Assembly (NCBI GenBank): GCA_017544805.1
Contig: JAFYDK010000116.1
Coordinates: 1 to 64,000 of the forward strand
DNA: 64,000 nucleotides
Reading direction: 5' to 3'
From: Bacteroidales bacterium
GTDB lineage: Bacteria > Bacteroidota > Bacteroidia > Bacteroidales > UBA3824
Made by a program: the position numbers and the translations under genes. Below the pieces are notes generated by a model. It was not told the origin of the DNA. It was given only the letters and a program-made list of their open reading frames with translations, and did not search any database. Positions 15,373 through 25,116 of this stretch are shown here, in pieces. Each line of letters opens with the position of its first letter. Position 1 is the first letter of the stretch.

Positions 15373-17826
15373 AATTATCTGAACTCTGAATAATACTGCA
15401 AATTTTGAAACGTTAGGATTGTCCAAATGCGAAAGCCTCCAAACAGCATCAACACGGAAAAATTTAAAAATATTTTCGATACCCACACCCGTTTCAAAAT
15501 AAGGCTTATTAACATCGCCCAAAGATTCGGGAAAATCCATCAAAGCCATTGCCCGACTATTTCTATCGCTAATATCACCGATAAGACCTTTTCCATAAGC
15601 AACTTCCCTCCATTTGAGTTTTCTAAAAAGCGGCACTCTATTGAAAAAGAAACCGTTGAAATGATGTTCCAATGTTACGCTCAAATAAGTATCGGAGGCA
15701 AATTCGTACAAATTCATCAAATTGAAAGCGTATTTGTCGAAAGCGTAAGTTTCATTTCCTTCGTGAAGTTTCAAAAGCGGGAACGGTACTGTTCCGACAA
15801 CTTTTCCTGCCTCCAAAATAGCGGTTAATTTTCCGATAGGATTGATTGCGAGTTTTTTAGTCATAGTTGCAATAAATCTGTAATAATTATCGGTTTTGCC
15901 TTTATTATCCCAAAAACCAGCCATTGCCGTTATGTCAAAAGCGGGAAATCTGCTTCCGGTACTGCGGCGCAAAAAAACTCCGTCAACGAATTTCTCGTTA
16001 TAACAAAAATGAAGCTTGTAAAAAAACTCGTATGTATCAATATGCTTGTAAGTTACATCATTAGCAGAGTTCTGAAATTTTATAAAGTCAGTAGGATAAA
16101 GTTGTCTAAACTTAACTCCAAAATTATTGGAAAAACCTTGAAAAAATTCATGCTCGTATTCCGCAGAAGATTCTCTTACAGGCAACAAATTTTTGTTAGG
16201 ACGTTTTGAAAGCATTGACGAAAGAATGTTATCCTCGGAAAAAGCCATGCTACTTTGTCCTAACTGTTCCATATCGTATTTGTGCCCGACCAAAAGCGTA
16301 CGGCGCGGATTTTTGTTGATAAGATAAAGAGCATCAACTCCGTATTTGAATTTTTTATCTTTGAAACCGTAAGCACCGTAAGCCGAAAGCATTATTTTTT
16401 TGGAAAAATCATTGCTCGTTCTTCCACCGAGCCTCAATCTCCAACCCTCTATCTCGTTGTGTGAAAGTATTTTATAATAAGGTCCGTATTCAAAATTGCC
16501 GTGCGTCCAATATCCGCCGATAAACATTTCAACGGCACTCGTTACGGTTTTGAAGACGGGAACCTCTTTGATAGAATCCACCATTTGATAAATATTCAGT
16601 TCTTTTTGCGTTAATTTTTCATGGCGGTTAGCATTCCAAAACGAAGAATCCTTTTCGTTTGCATCCTCAAGAATTTGAGTTTCACGACTTGAGGTCGCAC
16701 TGAAAAAATTATCGTCAAATTCAGGATTAATAACAATATCCTTTCGTGTCATGGTTTTTCGTGCAAAAAATCCCATTGTGGAGTCCGTCAAATTGAAATC
16801 CATAAACATATCTTCTTTTTTCAAAAACCACAGACTGTCGATTTTTTCGTATTCCTGACTGATAATCATATTGTTGATGTAATTGAGGTTTACATCGTTA
16901 GCCATTTTAGCCGTAACTTTTTTTACCGCCCACGTTGTATCGTTAATCCAAAGGTCTCCGCTAAAAGTATAAGTCTGTTTGAATTTCGGTTTAAAAGAAA
17001 TGTGGTAAAGATAACTTCCTTCTTGATAAACGCTGTCCAAAAGGTAAAATTTATAATTCGATTTCCAAAAATCCGAGACAGGCGAAACAAAATCGTGTCC
17101 AAAAGCAGGAATATAATTTTTGTAGATATTAACGTCGATATACATTTGACCGGTGTATTGTGAAAGTGAGGAATTTTCAACACCGGAAATTTTTGAAGCC
17201 TTGATAACTTCTTTCTTTTTGGAAGGGTTGGATTTGTGATAAACATCAGAAATAGATTCCGAAATCATAACCGGCAAATAAACTTTTCCCGTCTCGGCAG
17301 AGGTGTCAGCGTAATTGAAAACGAAATCAAAATTTTTCATAATTTTTCTCTCCGCCAAATTCTCTCCGACATTATTAATATCAAGTTCCATTTTGTTGTA
17401 AACCTCATATTGATAACATTCGAGTTTTTCAGGATTGTTACGTTTTCTGTTAGCGGCAACGTTTCGCATAATACGCCATGCAGGATTTTCGCCGGGCGTT
17501 ACAACGATTTCATCAAGTTCAAGATTATCGGGAGAAAGTTCAATTTTAAGTTCTTGATATGCGTTTCTTCTTAAAATTTCGATATGCGGAGTGTAACCCA
17601 CCATAGAAAACACAAGCGAATCCGTATCAATATGGGCTTGAATAAAAAATTTACCTTCAACATCGGTAATCGTTCCCGTAGTAGTTCCTTTGAAAACGAT
17701 ATTTACAAAAGGCAGGGGTTCACCCGTTTGAGAATCAATTACTAATCCGCGAACCTTTGTCTGCGCCGAAACACTACTTAAAAACCCCGTCAGAACGATT
17801 AAAAACAACAATACATATTTTTTCAT
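15367..17826 (-). CDS. DUF5686 outer-membrane protein with carboxypeptidase-regulatory-like N-domain
   Basis: An 819-aa exported protein: signal peptide (residues 1-21, ending SVSAQ), a CarboxypepD_reg-like beta-sandwich (about 24-110, motif VIDSQTGEPLPFVNI), and the long DUF5686 region, ending in a beta-barrel-type aromatic C-terminus (FRVQIIL). The N-domain resembles that of SusC/TonB-dependent proteins, but no plug domain follows, so it is not a transporter of that class. It is monocistronic, with a -7 box at 17863-17870 and divergent from the DUF2723 gene. The substrate is unknown. Confidence 0.88.
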   Translation of the reverse strand: MKKYVLLFLIVLTGFLSSVSAQTKVRGLVIDSQTGEPLPFVNIVFKGTTTGTITDVEGKFFIQAHIDTDSLVFSMVGYTPHIEILRRNAYQELKIELSPDNLELDEIVVTPGENPAWRIMRNVAANRKRNNPEKLECYQYEVYNKMELDINNVGENLAERKIMKNFDFVFNYADTSAETGKVYLPVMISESISDVYHKSNPSKKKEVIKASKISGVENSSLSQYTGQMYIDVNIYKNYIPAFGHDFVSPVSDFWKSNYKFYLLDSVYQEGSYLYHISFKPKFKQTYTFSGDLWINDTTWAVKKVTAKMANDVNLNYINNMIISQEYEKIDSLWFLKKEDMFMDFNLTDSTMGFFARKTMTRKDIVINPEFDDNFFSATSSRETQILEDANEKDSSFWNANRHEKLTQKELNIYQMVDSIKEVPVFKTVTSAVEMFIGGYWTHGNFEYGPYYKILSHNEIEGWRLRLGGRTSNDFSKKIMLSAYGAYGFKDKKFKYGVDALYLINKNPRRTLLVGHKYDMEQLGQSSMAFSEDNILSSMLSKRPNKNLLPVRESSAEYEHEFFQGFSNNFGVKFRQLYPTDFIKFQNSANDVTYKHIDTYEFFYKLHFCYNEKFVDGVFLRRSTGSRFPAFDITAMAGFWDNKGKTDNYYRFIATMTKKLAINPIGKLTAILEAGKVVGTVPFPLLKLHEGNETYAFDKYAFNLMNLYEFASDTYLSVTLEHHFNGFFFNRVPLFRKLKWREVAYGKGLIGDISDRNSRAMALMDFPESLGDVNKPYFETGVGIENIFKFFRVDAVWRLSHLDNPNVSKFAVLFRVQIIL

Positions 17827-17862
17827 AGTTTTTTCCTAAAATTTTAAAAAAATAAAACGTTG

Positions 17863-17870
17863 CAAAGTTA
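17863..17870 (-). promoter_or_regulatory. -7 promoter box for the DUF5686 gene
   Basis: Reads TAACTTTG on the minus strand, 36 nt upstream of the start codon. Confidence 0.55.
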
Positions 17871-17935
17871 ATATATTTTTTTGTTTGTGTTTTAAGTCAT
17901 CATAAAAAAAATTTTACCGTAAAAGAAAAAAAATA

Positions 17936-17943
17936 TAACTTTG
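17936..17943 (+). promoter_or_regulatory. -7 promoter box for the DUF2723 operon
   Basis: TAACTTTG, 24 nt before the ATG at 17968. It excludes the TTG at 17941, which lies inside the box, as a start codon. Confidence 0.6.
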
Positions 17944-17967
17944 CCGTTTCAAAGAGTAATCAAAAAA

Positions 17968-20900
17968 ATGTCAGAAACAAATTTCAAAAAGGCAGATTTG
18001 ATTGCGGGCTGGTTGGTTTTTCTGACCGCCTCAATCTCATACCTTTTAACAATTGAACCGACCGCAAGTTATTGGGATTGCGGCGAATTTATCTGTACGG
18101 CATACCGTCAAGAAGTCGGACACCCACCGGGAGCACCTTTCTTTATGATTTTAGGAAGGTTTTTCTCGCTTTTTGCAGGCGGTGATGTTACAAAAGTAGC
18201 GGCAATGATCAATTCTATGTCGGCATTAGCAAGCGGATTTACCGTTTTGTTTTTGTATTGGTCGATAACACACATTGCAAAAAGAATTATTTGTACCAAA
18301 GATATTTCCCTGTTTGAAAGCATCGCCATAATAGGCAGCGGCATAACGGGTGCTCTTGCTTTTGCCTATACCGATACATTTTGGTTTTCGGCAGTAGAAG
18401 GCGAGGTTTATGCCATGAGTTCGCTTTTTACGGCTCTTGTTTTTTGGTGCATCTTAAAATGGGAGGAGTCCTCTAACGAAAAATATTCCAACCGTTGGCT
18501 TATTCTGATTTGTTATCTAATGGGACTTTCAATCGGTGTTCACCTTTTGAACCTGCTTGTAATTCCTGCCATTGTCTTGGTTTATTATTTCAAAAAATAC
18601 ACTATTACGACCAAAGGTATCATAAAATCGTTAATTTTATCGCTGATAATTTTAGCATTCGTACTTTACGGAATTATTCCGGGCGTGGTTTACATTGCAT
18701 CCGTTTTTGAACTTATTTTCACAAACGGTTTCGGTGCGCCTTACAACACAGGTACGATAATTTATGCGATTCTCGGTATCAGCGGTTTGGGTTACGGACT
18801 TTATTATTCCTTCAAGAACAGAAAAGCCGTTCTCAACACCGTGCTTTTGGGCATAACGGTCATAATCATAGGTTATTCGTGTTTTGCGATGATTGTAATC
18901 CGTTCGATGGCAAATCCGCCGATGGATGAAAACAATCCCGATAACGTTTTTGCTCTTCAATCGTATCTCAACAGAGAGCAATACGGCGACCGTCCGCTTA
19001 TTTTCGGCGAATATTACAATTCTCCTTTAGTCGGTTACGAAGACGGAAGTCCGGTTTATATTCAAAAAAACGGACGCTACGAAATTGCCGATTATAAAAC
19101 AAAACGCAGATTTGAACCCGGTTCTACGACGTTTTTCCCGAGAATGTTTTCGCAAGAGCCTTCACATTTCAAAGGCTACGAACATTGGGCAGGTGTCAAT
19201 AAAACCGATAAACCATCATTCGTTCAAAATCTTAAATTCTTTTTCGACTATCAGGTCGGATATATGTATTTGAGATATTTCCTTTGGAATTTTGTCGGAA
19301 GACAAAACGACATTCAAGGCCATGACGAAAATCTTATCAACGGCAACTGGATTTCGGGTATTCCGTTTATTGATAACGCAAGACTCGGCGATCAGGATTT
19401 GCTGCCCGATTATCTTAAAAACAACAAAGGGCGCAACCGTTATTTCTTCTTACCGCTGATTTTGGGCATTTTAGGAATGATTTTCATGCTTAAAAGCAAT
19501 GCTCAAGGCAAAAGGTATTTTTGGATTATAATGCTTTTCTTTGTTTTAACGGGTGTTGCAATTGTGGTCTACCTCAATCAAACGCCTTATCAGCCAAGAG
19601 AAAGGGATTATGCTTACGCCGGTTCGTTTTACGCTTTTGCGTTTTACATCGGTTTCGGTGCGGCTTGGCTCATGAAAATTGTTGATAAGTACTTCAACAA
19701 AAATATGATTGCAGCCTTAGGAGCAATATTTTTATGCTTTTTATCAGGTCCTATTGTTTTGGCGGTTGAAAACTGGGACGACCACGACCGTTCGGGACGT
19801 TATACGGCAAGAGATTTCGCTAAAAACTATTTGGAATCATGCGAAAAAAATGCAATTTTGTTTACAAACGGCGACAACGATACTTTCCCGCTTTGGTACG
19901 CTCAAGAGGTTGAAGGCATCAGAACGGACATCAGAGTCGTAAACTTGGCTTATATCAACACCGATTGGTATATCAACCAGATGCGCAAAAAAGCATATTT
20001 GTCGGATCCTCTGCCAATTAGCATTCCTAAAGAAAAACTTACGGAAGGTACAAGGGATATTGTTTATTGTCAGGAGATTCCGCAAATGTTTTTCAACGAG
20101 AAATATGCCGCTAACAAAGATAAATATCAAGGTCAGACAGAAAATTTACATTCGCAATTAATCGACATTTTGAAGCGTTCAGGTTTCAAAAATGTAATGC
20201 CTAACGATTACAATGCGGTTGTAAATCAAAACAAACTTCAAGACCAGCCTGCTCAAATCATAAGGTTTATTAATTCTTTGGCATCACAGCCGGAAAAATT
20301 TTCGATTCCTTTAGAGGAGGCTACCGCTTTGAAAACTTCAGCTGAAAATCTGATGAAGAATATCAGTTCAGAGCCCGTACCGCTGAAAAACGTTATTGAT
20401 TTCATAGCATCAGAAGATGCCCTTGAAACGGGTCAAAACGGTGAGAAATATTATTATTGTCCTACGACAACATTCTCGCTTGAGGTTGATAAAAAAAAAG
20501 TTATCGCCTCTGGCATTGTAGCAGAAAAAGATTCGGCTAAAATTCTTGACAAGTTGGTTTGGAAACATCCTCACAACTATATCCGCAAAGGCGAACTCAT
20601 GGTTTTGGATATTTTGGCTAACAACAATTGGGAACGTCCTATATACTTTGCGATTACAGTCGGTGGTGATGCTTATCAGAATTTAGAACAGTTTTTCCGT
20701 CTTGACGGTTTAGCATACAAAATAGTGCCGATAAAAACTATTCAACAATCGGGCGAAAAAGGTTGTATAGATTCAGATGTGCTCTTCGATGCTTACATCA
20801 ACAAATTTTCTTGGGGCGGCATCAACGATCCCAAAGTTTATTTGGACGAAAACAACCTTAGAATGACGGCTAACATTAAAAGCGGTTTTTCACGTCTTGC

Positions 20901-21393
20901 CGATGCGCTTTACATTGAAGGCAAACACGACAAGGCCAAACAAGTGCTTGACGAATGTTATTCCGTAATGCCACTTGATATAGTTCCTCCGTCGTATTAT
21001 GACATATTCTTGGCAGATTTGTATTATAAAATATCACAAAAAGAAAGCGCGCACAAAATTTTTGACGCTTTGGCAGAACAAACTGCTCAAGAATTAGAAT
21101 TTTTTGTATCTTTGGATGAAAACCAGCAGGAAAAAATTCAAGATGATTTTTACCGCTCCGTTGCTATAAGTCATGAAATTATCAGACTCATAGAAGAAAA
21201 CAATGATAAAGAATTTTCTTCCCCGATGCGAGAAAGATTTGTCAATACGTTAAGACAAATGCCGCTGCTTAGAAACATCTCATTGGAAACTTTAGGCGAT
21301 GAAAATTTCATGAGAGTTTATCAGTCGATGAGTGATTTCAACAAGCAGTTGGTTCAGATGTATCTCTATCTGACTGGAGTGATTGAACAGTAA
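17968..21393 (+). CDS. DUF2723 polytopic protein, probable lipid-linked glycosyltransferase, with TPR-like tail
   Basis: A 1141-aa membrane protein. The N-terminal half has about twelve hydrophobic segments. The first loop carries the DUF2723 signature YWDCGEF and VGHPPGAP, which resembles the catalytic loop of PMT/GT-C protein O-mannosyltransferases. A soluble region follows with QPRERDYAY and NGDNDTFPLWYAQ motifs, and residues after about 960 are TPR-like. Known DUF2723 proteins of Bacteroidota are thought to take part in envelope glycosylation. The polysaccharide deacetylase starts 26 nt downstream. Confidence 0.88.
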   Translation: MSETNFKKADLIAGWLVFLTASISYLLTIEPTASYWDCGEFICTAYRQEVGHPPGAPFFMILGRFFSLFAGGDVTKVAAMINSMSALASGFTVLFLYWSITHIAKRIICTKDISLFESIAIIGSGITGALAFAYTDTFWFSAVEGEVYAMSSLFTALVFWCILKWEESSNEKYSNRWLILICYLMGLSIGVHLLNLLVIPAIVLVYYFKKYTITTKGIIKSLILSLIILAFVLYGIIPGVVYIASVFELIFTNGFGAPYNTGTIIYAILGISGLGYGLYYSFKNRKAVLNTVLLGITVIIIGYSCFAMIVIRSMANPPMDENNPDNVFALQSYLNREQYGDRPLIFGEYYNSPLVGYEDGSPVYIQKNGRYEIADYKTKRRFEPGSTTFFPRMFSQEPSHFKGYEHWAGVNKTDKPSFVQNLKFFFDYQVGYMYLRYFLWNFVGRQNDIQGHDENLINGNWISGIPFIDNARLGDQDLLPDYLKNNKGRNRYFFLPLILGILGMIFMLKSNAQGKRYFWIIMLFFVLTGVAIVVYLNQTPYQPRERDYAYAGSFYAFAFYIGFGAAWLMKIVDKYFNKNMIAALGAIFLCFLSGPIVLAVENWDDHDRSGRYTARDFAKNYLESCEKNAILFTNGDNDTFPLWYAQEVEGIRTDIRVVNLAYINTDWYINQMRKKAYLSDPLPISIPKEKLTEGTRDIVYCQEIPQMFFNEKYAANKDKYQGQTENLHSQLIDILKRSGFKNVMPNDYNAVVNQNKLQDQPAQIIRFINSLASQPEKFSIPLEEATALKTSAENLMKNISSEPVPLKNVIDFIASEDALETGQNGEKYYYCPTTTFSLEVDKKKVIASGIVAEKDSAKILDKLVWKHPHNYIRKGELMVLDILANNNWERPIYFAITVGGDAYQNLEQFFRLDGLAYKIVPIKTIQQSGEKGCIDSDVLFDAYINKFSWGGINDPKVYLDENNLRMTANIKSGFSRLADALYIEGKHDKAKQVLDECYSVMPLDIVPPSYYDIFLADLYYKISQKESAHKIFDALAEQTAQELEFFVSLDENQQEKIQDDFYRSVAISHEIIRLIEENNDKEFSSPMRERFVNTLRQMPLLRNISLETLGDENFMRVYQSMSDFNKQLVQMYLYLTGVIEQ

Positions 21394-21407
21394 AACTTTT
21401 TCAAAAA

Positions 21408-21414
21408 AAGGAGG
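21408..21414 (+). promoter_or_regulatory. perfect Shine-Dalgarno AAGGAGG
   Basis: AAGGAGG sits 5 nt before the ATG of the deacetylase gene. Most genes in this window have no such sequence, so it stands out and fixes the start codon. Confidence 0.7.
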
Positions 21415-21419
21415 TTGAA

Positions 21420-22067
21420 ATGTTTTCACCAATAGTTCATCCGCCGGAAATTATACGGCATTTTTTCAAGAAATACACTTGGAAACTTACTCCTGAGGAT
21501 TCGTCACAAAAAGTCTTGTACATAACTATTGACGACGGACCGATTCCCGAAATGACACCGGGAACGCTTGACATCTTGAAAAAATACGATGCTAAAGCAA
21601 CTTTTTTTTGTGTCGGCGAAAACGTTGAGAAATATCCCGATATTTTTCAACGCATAATTATGGAAGGGCATAGTATCGGCAATCATACTTTCAACCATCT
21701 CAACGGATTAAGAACCAAAAATTCCGTTTATTTGGAAAATGTACAAAAAGCCGATGCTTTGATAAATTCAAACCTCTTCCGTCCGCCACATGGCAGAATG
21801 AAAAGCCGTCAAAGTACGATTTTGTCAAAAGATAGAAAAATAATCCTTTGGGACATTCTCTCAAAGGATTATGACAAAAGGATTTCAAAAGAGCGGTGTT
21901 GGCAAAACGTTTACGAATATGTCAGCCCCGGAGCTGTGATTGTTTTTCATGACAATCTCAAAGCCTTTGAAAACCAACGTTATGCGTTAGAAAAGACTTT
22001 AGAAAGATTCACTCTGAGCGGATATGAATTCAAAGCCATTGGGTACAAAAAGTTGAATGAAATTTAG
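21420..22067 (+). CDS. polysaccharide deacetylase (NodB-homology, CE4)
   Basis: A 215-aa CE4-type deacetylase. Motif 1 is TIDDGP (catalytic and metal Asp), motif 2 GHSIGNHTFNH (metal-binding His pair), motif 3 RPPHGRM, motif 4 LWDILSKDYD and motif 5 VFHDN. All catalytic residues are present. It has no signal peptide, so a cytoplasmic or peripheral location is implied. It lies directly after the DUF2723 gene with a strong Shine-Dalgarno. The likely substrate is an N-acetylated glycan or a lipid-linked sugar of the envelope. Confidence 0.92.
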   Translation: MFSPIVHPPEIIRHFFKKYTWKLTPEDSSQKVLYITIDDGPIPEMTPGTLDILKKYDAKATFFCVGENVEKYPDIFQRIIMEGHSIGNHTFNHLNGLRTKNSVYLENVQKADALINSNLFRPPHGRMKSRQSTILSKDRKIILWDILSKDYDKRISKERCWQNVYEYVSPGAVIVFHDNLKAFENQRYALEKTLERFTLSGYEFKAIGYKKLNEI

Positions 22068-22096
22068 TTTTTTTGTTGTTAATAACTTAAAAAAAA

Positions 22097-22663
22097 ATGA
22101 ATTCTACGACCACGATTGACGTGCCTATAGGCAGCGGTGTAGACCTGCTGATAGGCATACTCATTATAATAGGCGGAGTTGTGGGCTACAAACGCGGCGT
22201 TATAGTGGAGTGTATAAGTTTTTTTTCGGTTTTGGTTTTGCTAACCATTTGTGTTAATATTTCCAAATCCGTATTCAAATACTTAACCCCAAGAAGCGAC
22301 GTTCCGGATTTGTTTGCCATAATTTTGATGACGGTAATTTTCATCGCCGGTTTGGTGTTTGTTGTCAGCAGGGTCAATTTCAAGACCTCGAAGGCAATAG
22401 AAGGTACAACATCGGGGTCTACGTACAGAACGTTAGGCGGTTTTTTCGGCGGATTGAAATTTTATTTTATTTCGGCGGTTTTCTTGGTAACGCTTTTCAA
22501 AATTGACGAACACGCTAAATTTTTGCCCGATTCGGCTAAATATTCAAGGCTTTCAAGGGGCAGTATTTGGATTGTAACATCAATTTTTCCGTATCTGCAA
22601 TTAGACAAGAAAGAGCCGAGACAATTTGAATATCCGACCGATAATTCTTCAAAAACTAAATAA
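22097..22663 (+). CDS. cvpA: CvpA-family membrane protein
   Basis: A 188-aa protein with four hydrophobic segments (about 15-31, 35-55, 72-92 and 118-138) and the family loop sequence GYKRGVIVE near the start and a Gly-rich GGFFGGLKF stretch. CvpA proteins are required for colicin V production in E. coli and take part in envelope stress. It is in the same operon as the deacetylase (29 nt gap) and the S1-domain gene (12 nt gap). Confidence 0.85.
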   Translation: MNSTTTIDVPIGSGVDLLIGILIIIGGVVGYKRGVIVECISFFSVLVLLTICVNISKSVFKYLTPRSDVPDLFAIILMTVIFIAGLVFVVSRVNFKTSKAIEGTTSGSTYRTLGGFFGGLKFYFISAVFLVTLFKIDEHAKFLPDSAKYSRLSRGSIWIVTSIFPYLQLDKKEPRQFEYPTDNSSKTK

Positions 22664-22675
22664 AAACAAAATATT

Positions 22676-23506
22676 ATGATAGAAATTGGTTATATCAACA
22701 AAATGCAGGTTTTAAGGCTTACCGAACACGGGGCTTATCTCAACGGAGAAGACCTCGGCGAAATACTTTTGCCGAAAAAATTTCTCACCAGCGAAATCAA
22801 ACCCGGTTCAGAGGTTGAAGCTTTTATCTATTTTGACAGCGAAGACCGTCTGACAGCAACAATTCAGCACCCGTACACGCAAATCAATAAATTTGCATAT
22901 TTAGAATGTGTTCAAGTCTCCAAAAACGGAGCATTTCTTTATTGGGGGTTGGACAAAGACTTGTTAGTACCCAAATCAGAACAAAAAGACAAATTCGTAA
23001 AAGGCAAAAAATATTTCGTTTACGTATATTTTGACGAGGTTTCAAACCGTATTGTGGCCTCAAACCGTCTTAACAAATTTTTAGCGGAAGGCGACCCCGA
23101 ATATGCTCCCGGCGATAAATGCGAAATTTTTGTAGGCGAGCCGACGGATTTAGGTTTCAGGGTTATAGTTGATAACGCTCATTGGGGCATGATTTATAAA
23201 TCGGAACTTTTCAGAAACGTAAAACCCGGTGATTACACCTACGCTTATGTCAAAAAAGTACGCGAGGATATGCGTATTGACATGATGCTGGAAAAAAGCA
23301 GCGTTAAAATCGTTGACTCCCTCGAACAGGAAATTCTTCAAAGAATAAAAGACAATGGCGGAGCTCTCGCATTAAACGACAAATCCTCGCCCGAAGAAAT
23401 TTTTGAAGAGTTCGGTGTCAGCAAAAAAATCTTCAAAAAAGCAGTCGGCGGACTCTATAAGTCAAGACTTATAACCGTTTCTGACCAAGGACTTAAAATG
23501 GTTTAA
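22676..23506 (+). CDS. S1-domain RNA-binding protein (CvfB/YitL type)
   Basis: The 276-aa protein contains three to four S1-like OB folds: residues about 1-60 (LRLTEHGAYLNGEDLGEILLP), 70-135 (VSKNGAFLYWGLDKDLLVP) and 145-210 (GFRVIVDNAHWGMIYKSELF). A C-terminal winged-helix domain covers about 220-276 (SSPEEIFEEFGVSKKIFKKAVGG split over two helices). This order matches CvfB of Staphylococcus and YitL of Bacillus, RNA-binding regulators. It is cytoplasmic and the last gene of the deacetylase-cvpA operon. Confidence 0.88.
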   Translation: MIEIGYINKMQVLRLTEHGAYLNGEDLGEILLPKKFLTSEIKPGSEVEAFIYFDSEDRLTATIQHPYTQINKFAYLECVQVSKNGAFLYWGLDKDLLVPKSEQKDKFVKGKKYFVYVYFDEVSNRIVASNRLNKFLAEGDPEYAPGDKCEIFVGEPTDLGFRVIVDNAHWGMIYKSELFRNVKPGDYTYAYVKKVREDMRIDMMLEKSSVKIVDSLEQEILQRIKDNGGALALNDKSSPEEIFEEFGVSKKIFKKAVGGLYKSRLITVSDQGLKMV

Positions 23507-23575
23507 AATTTTATAAAAAAAACTACGAAAAAACATTCAACTTAATTAGTAGAATGCAACTATATAGATAACATT

Positions 23576-24298
23576 ATGAGAATAACTGAAAATGCCGAGG
23601 AGGTTTTCCCGTTGCAGATGTTGGAAAAAATAACATCCATTACCGTCAAAAATTTCATCAAGGCAGGCTACATAGGTCCGGAAGATTATCAAGATTTCAC
23701 CCAAACGCTCAAAATGCGGTATTTATCCGCAAAAGAACGCATTGAAGGCAAATTCAAATCAGATTCCCTTCCTCAAACTTATATGTCCTCGGTTATAAAA
23801 AACATGATGTTGGAGGAGCTCAGAGCCGGTAAAAAATACAAAGAACGCTCCATTGAGTTCCAAAAAGCGGCTATCATAAAAGGCGACAAAGATGATTCTC
23901 TCTCGCCTGAAAACCGCACCGTCATCGAAAACGAGAAGAAACACCTACAAAAGGTTTTCTTGACATTAGGCAAAGACCGCGCCAAAGTGGTGATGTGTTG
24001 CAAAATGGTATGGAAAATAAAAGTTACTGATTTGGAATTCAGAGATTACCTTCAAGGTCGGGATTCCAACGGTGCTGAAAAATACCTTGATTTTGATGAT
24101 AAAGAACAAAATCAAGATATTTATCAAAGGCTCTGCATGATAACGAATTTGGTTGAAAACAAAAACAACAAGCCCGATGCCGTAAGGCTTTGGCTCAGCA
24201 AAAAGATCGAACAGGTAATAACCCGTTTAAACGCCAATCGGATTTCAAAATATGATGCGGAAACCTTCGGAATACTCTTGGAAGAAACATATTATTAA
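23576..24298 (+). CDS. divergent sigma-70-like factor (putative)
   Basis: A 240-aa soluble protein. Residues 30-95 resemble sigma-70 region 2: an acidic PEDYQDFTQTL helix like the region 2.1-2.2 EDLVQE motif, then LPQTYMSSVIKNMMLEELRA like region 2.3-2.4. The rest is diverged; a helix-turn-helix equivalent to region 4 is not obvious, although the LWLSKKIEQVITRLNANRIS segment is a candidate. The next gene encodes a single-pass membrane protein with a cytoplasmic head, as an anti-sigma factor would be. The assignment is inference from pattern and context. Confidence 0.55.
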   Translation: MRITENAEEVFPLQMLEKITSITVKNFIKAGYIGPEDYQDFTQTLKMRYLSAKERIEGKFKSDSLPQTYMSSVIKNMMLEELRAGKKYKERSIEFQKAAIIKGDKDDSLSPENRTVIENEKKHLQKVFLTLGKDRAKVVMCCKMVWKIKVTDLEFRDYLQGRDSNGAEKYLDFDDKEQNQDIYQRLCMITNLVENKNNKPDAVRLWLSKKIEQVITRLNANRISKYDAETFGILLEETYY

Positions 24299-24315
24299 TA
24301 AAAAACTATTGCAAA

Positions 24316-24322
24316 AAGGAGG
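24316..24322 (+). promoter_or_regulatory. perfect Shine-Dalgarno AAGGAGG
   Basis: AAGGAGG ends 6 nt before the ATG of the 24329 gene; the second such site in the window. Confidence 0.7.
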
Positions 24323-24328
24323 TTTATC

Positions 24329-24994
24329 ATGGTAGAATTAAATGACAATCTCAAAGCAAGATACGCCGATTACATCAACGGCAAAAAAGTCGATTTGAGC
24401 GACGAAGAGCTCAATATGCTTGCTCAAGACGACGCCCTTGCCGCTGAATGTATGCAGATTGCTGAAATTTCCTCCGAATACGACAGTCAGGAAATAAAAA
24501 AAGGCGTTAAAAATTTCAAACTCAACGTTTTGTTAGTATCCGTTGCAGCATGCCTTATGGTGGCTTTGATGATAACGGTATTTTACGAAAACCAGACAGA
24601 TAATTCTCAGACCAAAGTTTCCGCACTTTCGGCAAATCAAGAGCCGGAAAAAGGTTGGGGAGAATTAAGCGAAGGAGCCTCGGGCAGTGTTAAAACCGCT
24701 TCTACGAGTACCTCCGGGGATTTTTATACAGCAGCTCCCGACACGCCTTTTGAATTGGAACCAGCTCAACAGGGCAAAATTTTTGAAAACGACCCCGTAG
24801 ATATTTTTGTTTCGGGCAACCCCGTCCCTGTTATGAAAGCCAACGTAAAAAGCGTTAAGAGCAAAGACCAAAAAGAGAAAAAAGTAAAGAAAGTAAAATT
24901 CAAAGACGGACTTGCTGAAGGCCTTTATGAATACCGCATTTATCACGAAGGACAACAAGTGGATCAAGGCGGTTTTGTTATCGGTCAAGATTAG
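24329..24994 (+). CDS. single-pass membrane protein, possible anti-sigma factor
   Basis: A 221-aa protein: a cytoplasmic head (1-64) with a zinc-free anti-sigma look (NGKKVDLSDEELNMLAQDDA), a membrane helix at about 65-86 (NVLLVSVAACLMVALMITVF) and a Ser/Thr/Glu-rich outer linker. The C-terminal domain (170-221) is basic then ends in LYEYRIYHEGQQVDQGGF, similar to a small beta-sandwich. It follows the sigma-like gene by 30 nt with its own strong Shine-Dalgarno. No anti-sigma family motif is certain; the call rests on topology and gene order. Confidence 0.5.
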   Translation: MVELNDNLKARYADYINGKKVDLSDEELNMLAQDDALAAECMQIAEISSEYDSQEIKKGVKNFKLNVLLVSVAACLMVALMITVFYENQTDNSQTKVSALSANQEPEKGWGELSEGASGSVKTASTSTSGDFYTAAPDTPFELEPAQQGKIFENDPVDIFVSGNPVPVMKANVKSVKSKDQKEKKVKKVKFKDGLAEGLYEYRIYHEGQQVDQGGFVIGQD

Positions 24995-25033
24995 AAAAAA
25001 ACGCTAAAAACGTTCAAAAAAAATTTGCCTAAG

Positions 25034-25099
25034 AAAAAAAACTTACATACATTTGCTTTTGAAATATTTTTCAAAACTTAAAGTATGTAAGTTTTTTTT
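25034..25099 (+). terminator. long perfect hairpin between the membrane-protein gene and the TPR gene
   Basis: A perfect 17-bp inverted repeat (25034-25050 with 25083-25099) encloses a second one (TTTTGAA/TTCAAAA) and ends in eight T. It would end the upstream transcript; the TPR gene begins 18 nt later, so it could instead be a leader structure for that gene. Confidence 0.75.
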
Positions 25100-25116
25100 G
25101 CATTTTAGTTATAACT

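Noticed and set aside
17941..17967. TTG start for the DUF2723 protein
   Set aside because: The TTG lies inside the -7 box 17936-17943, so it could not be translated from that promoter.
25034..25099. Terminal inverted repeats of a mobile element
   Set aside because: The repeat forms a terminator with a T8 run. No transposase or target-site duplication is nearby.
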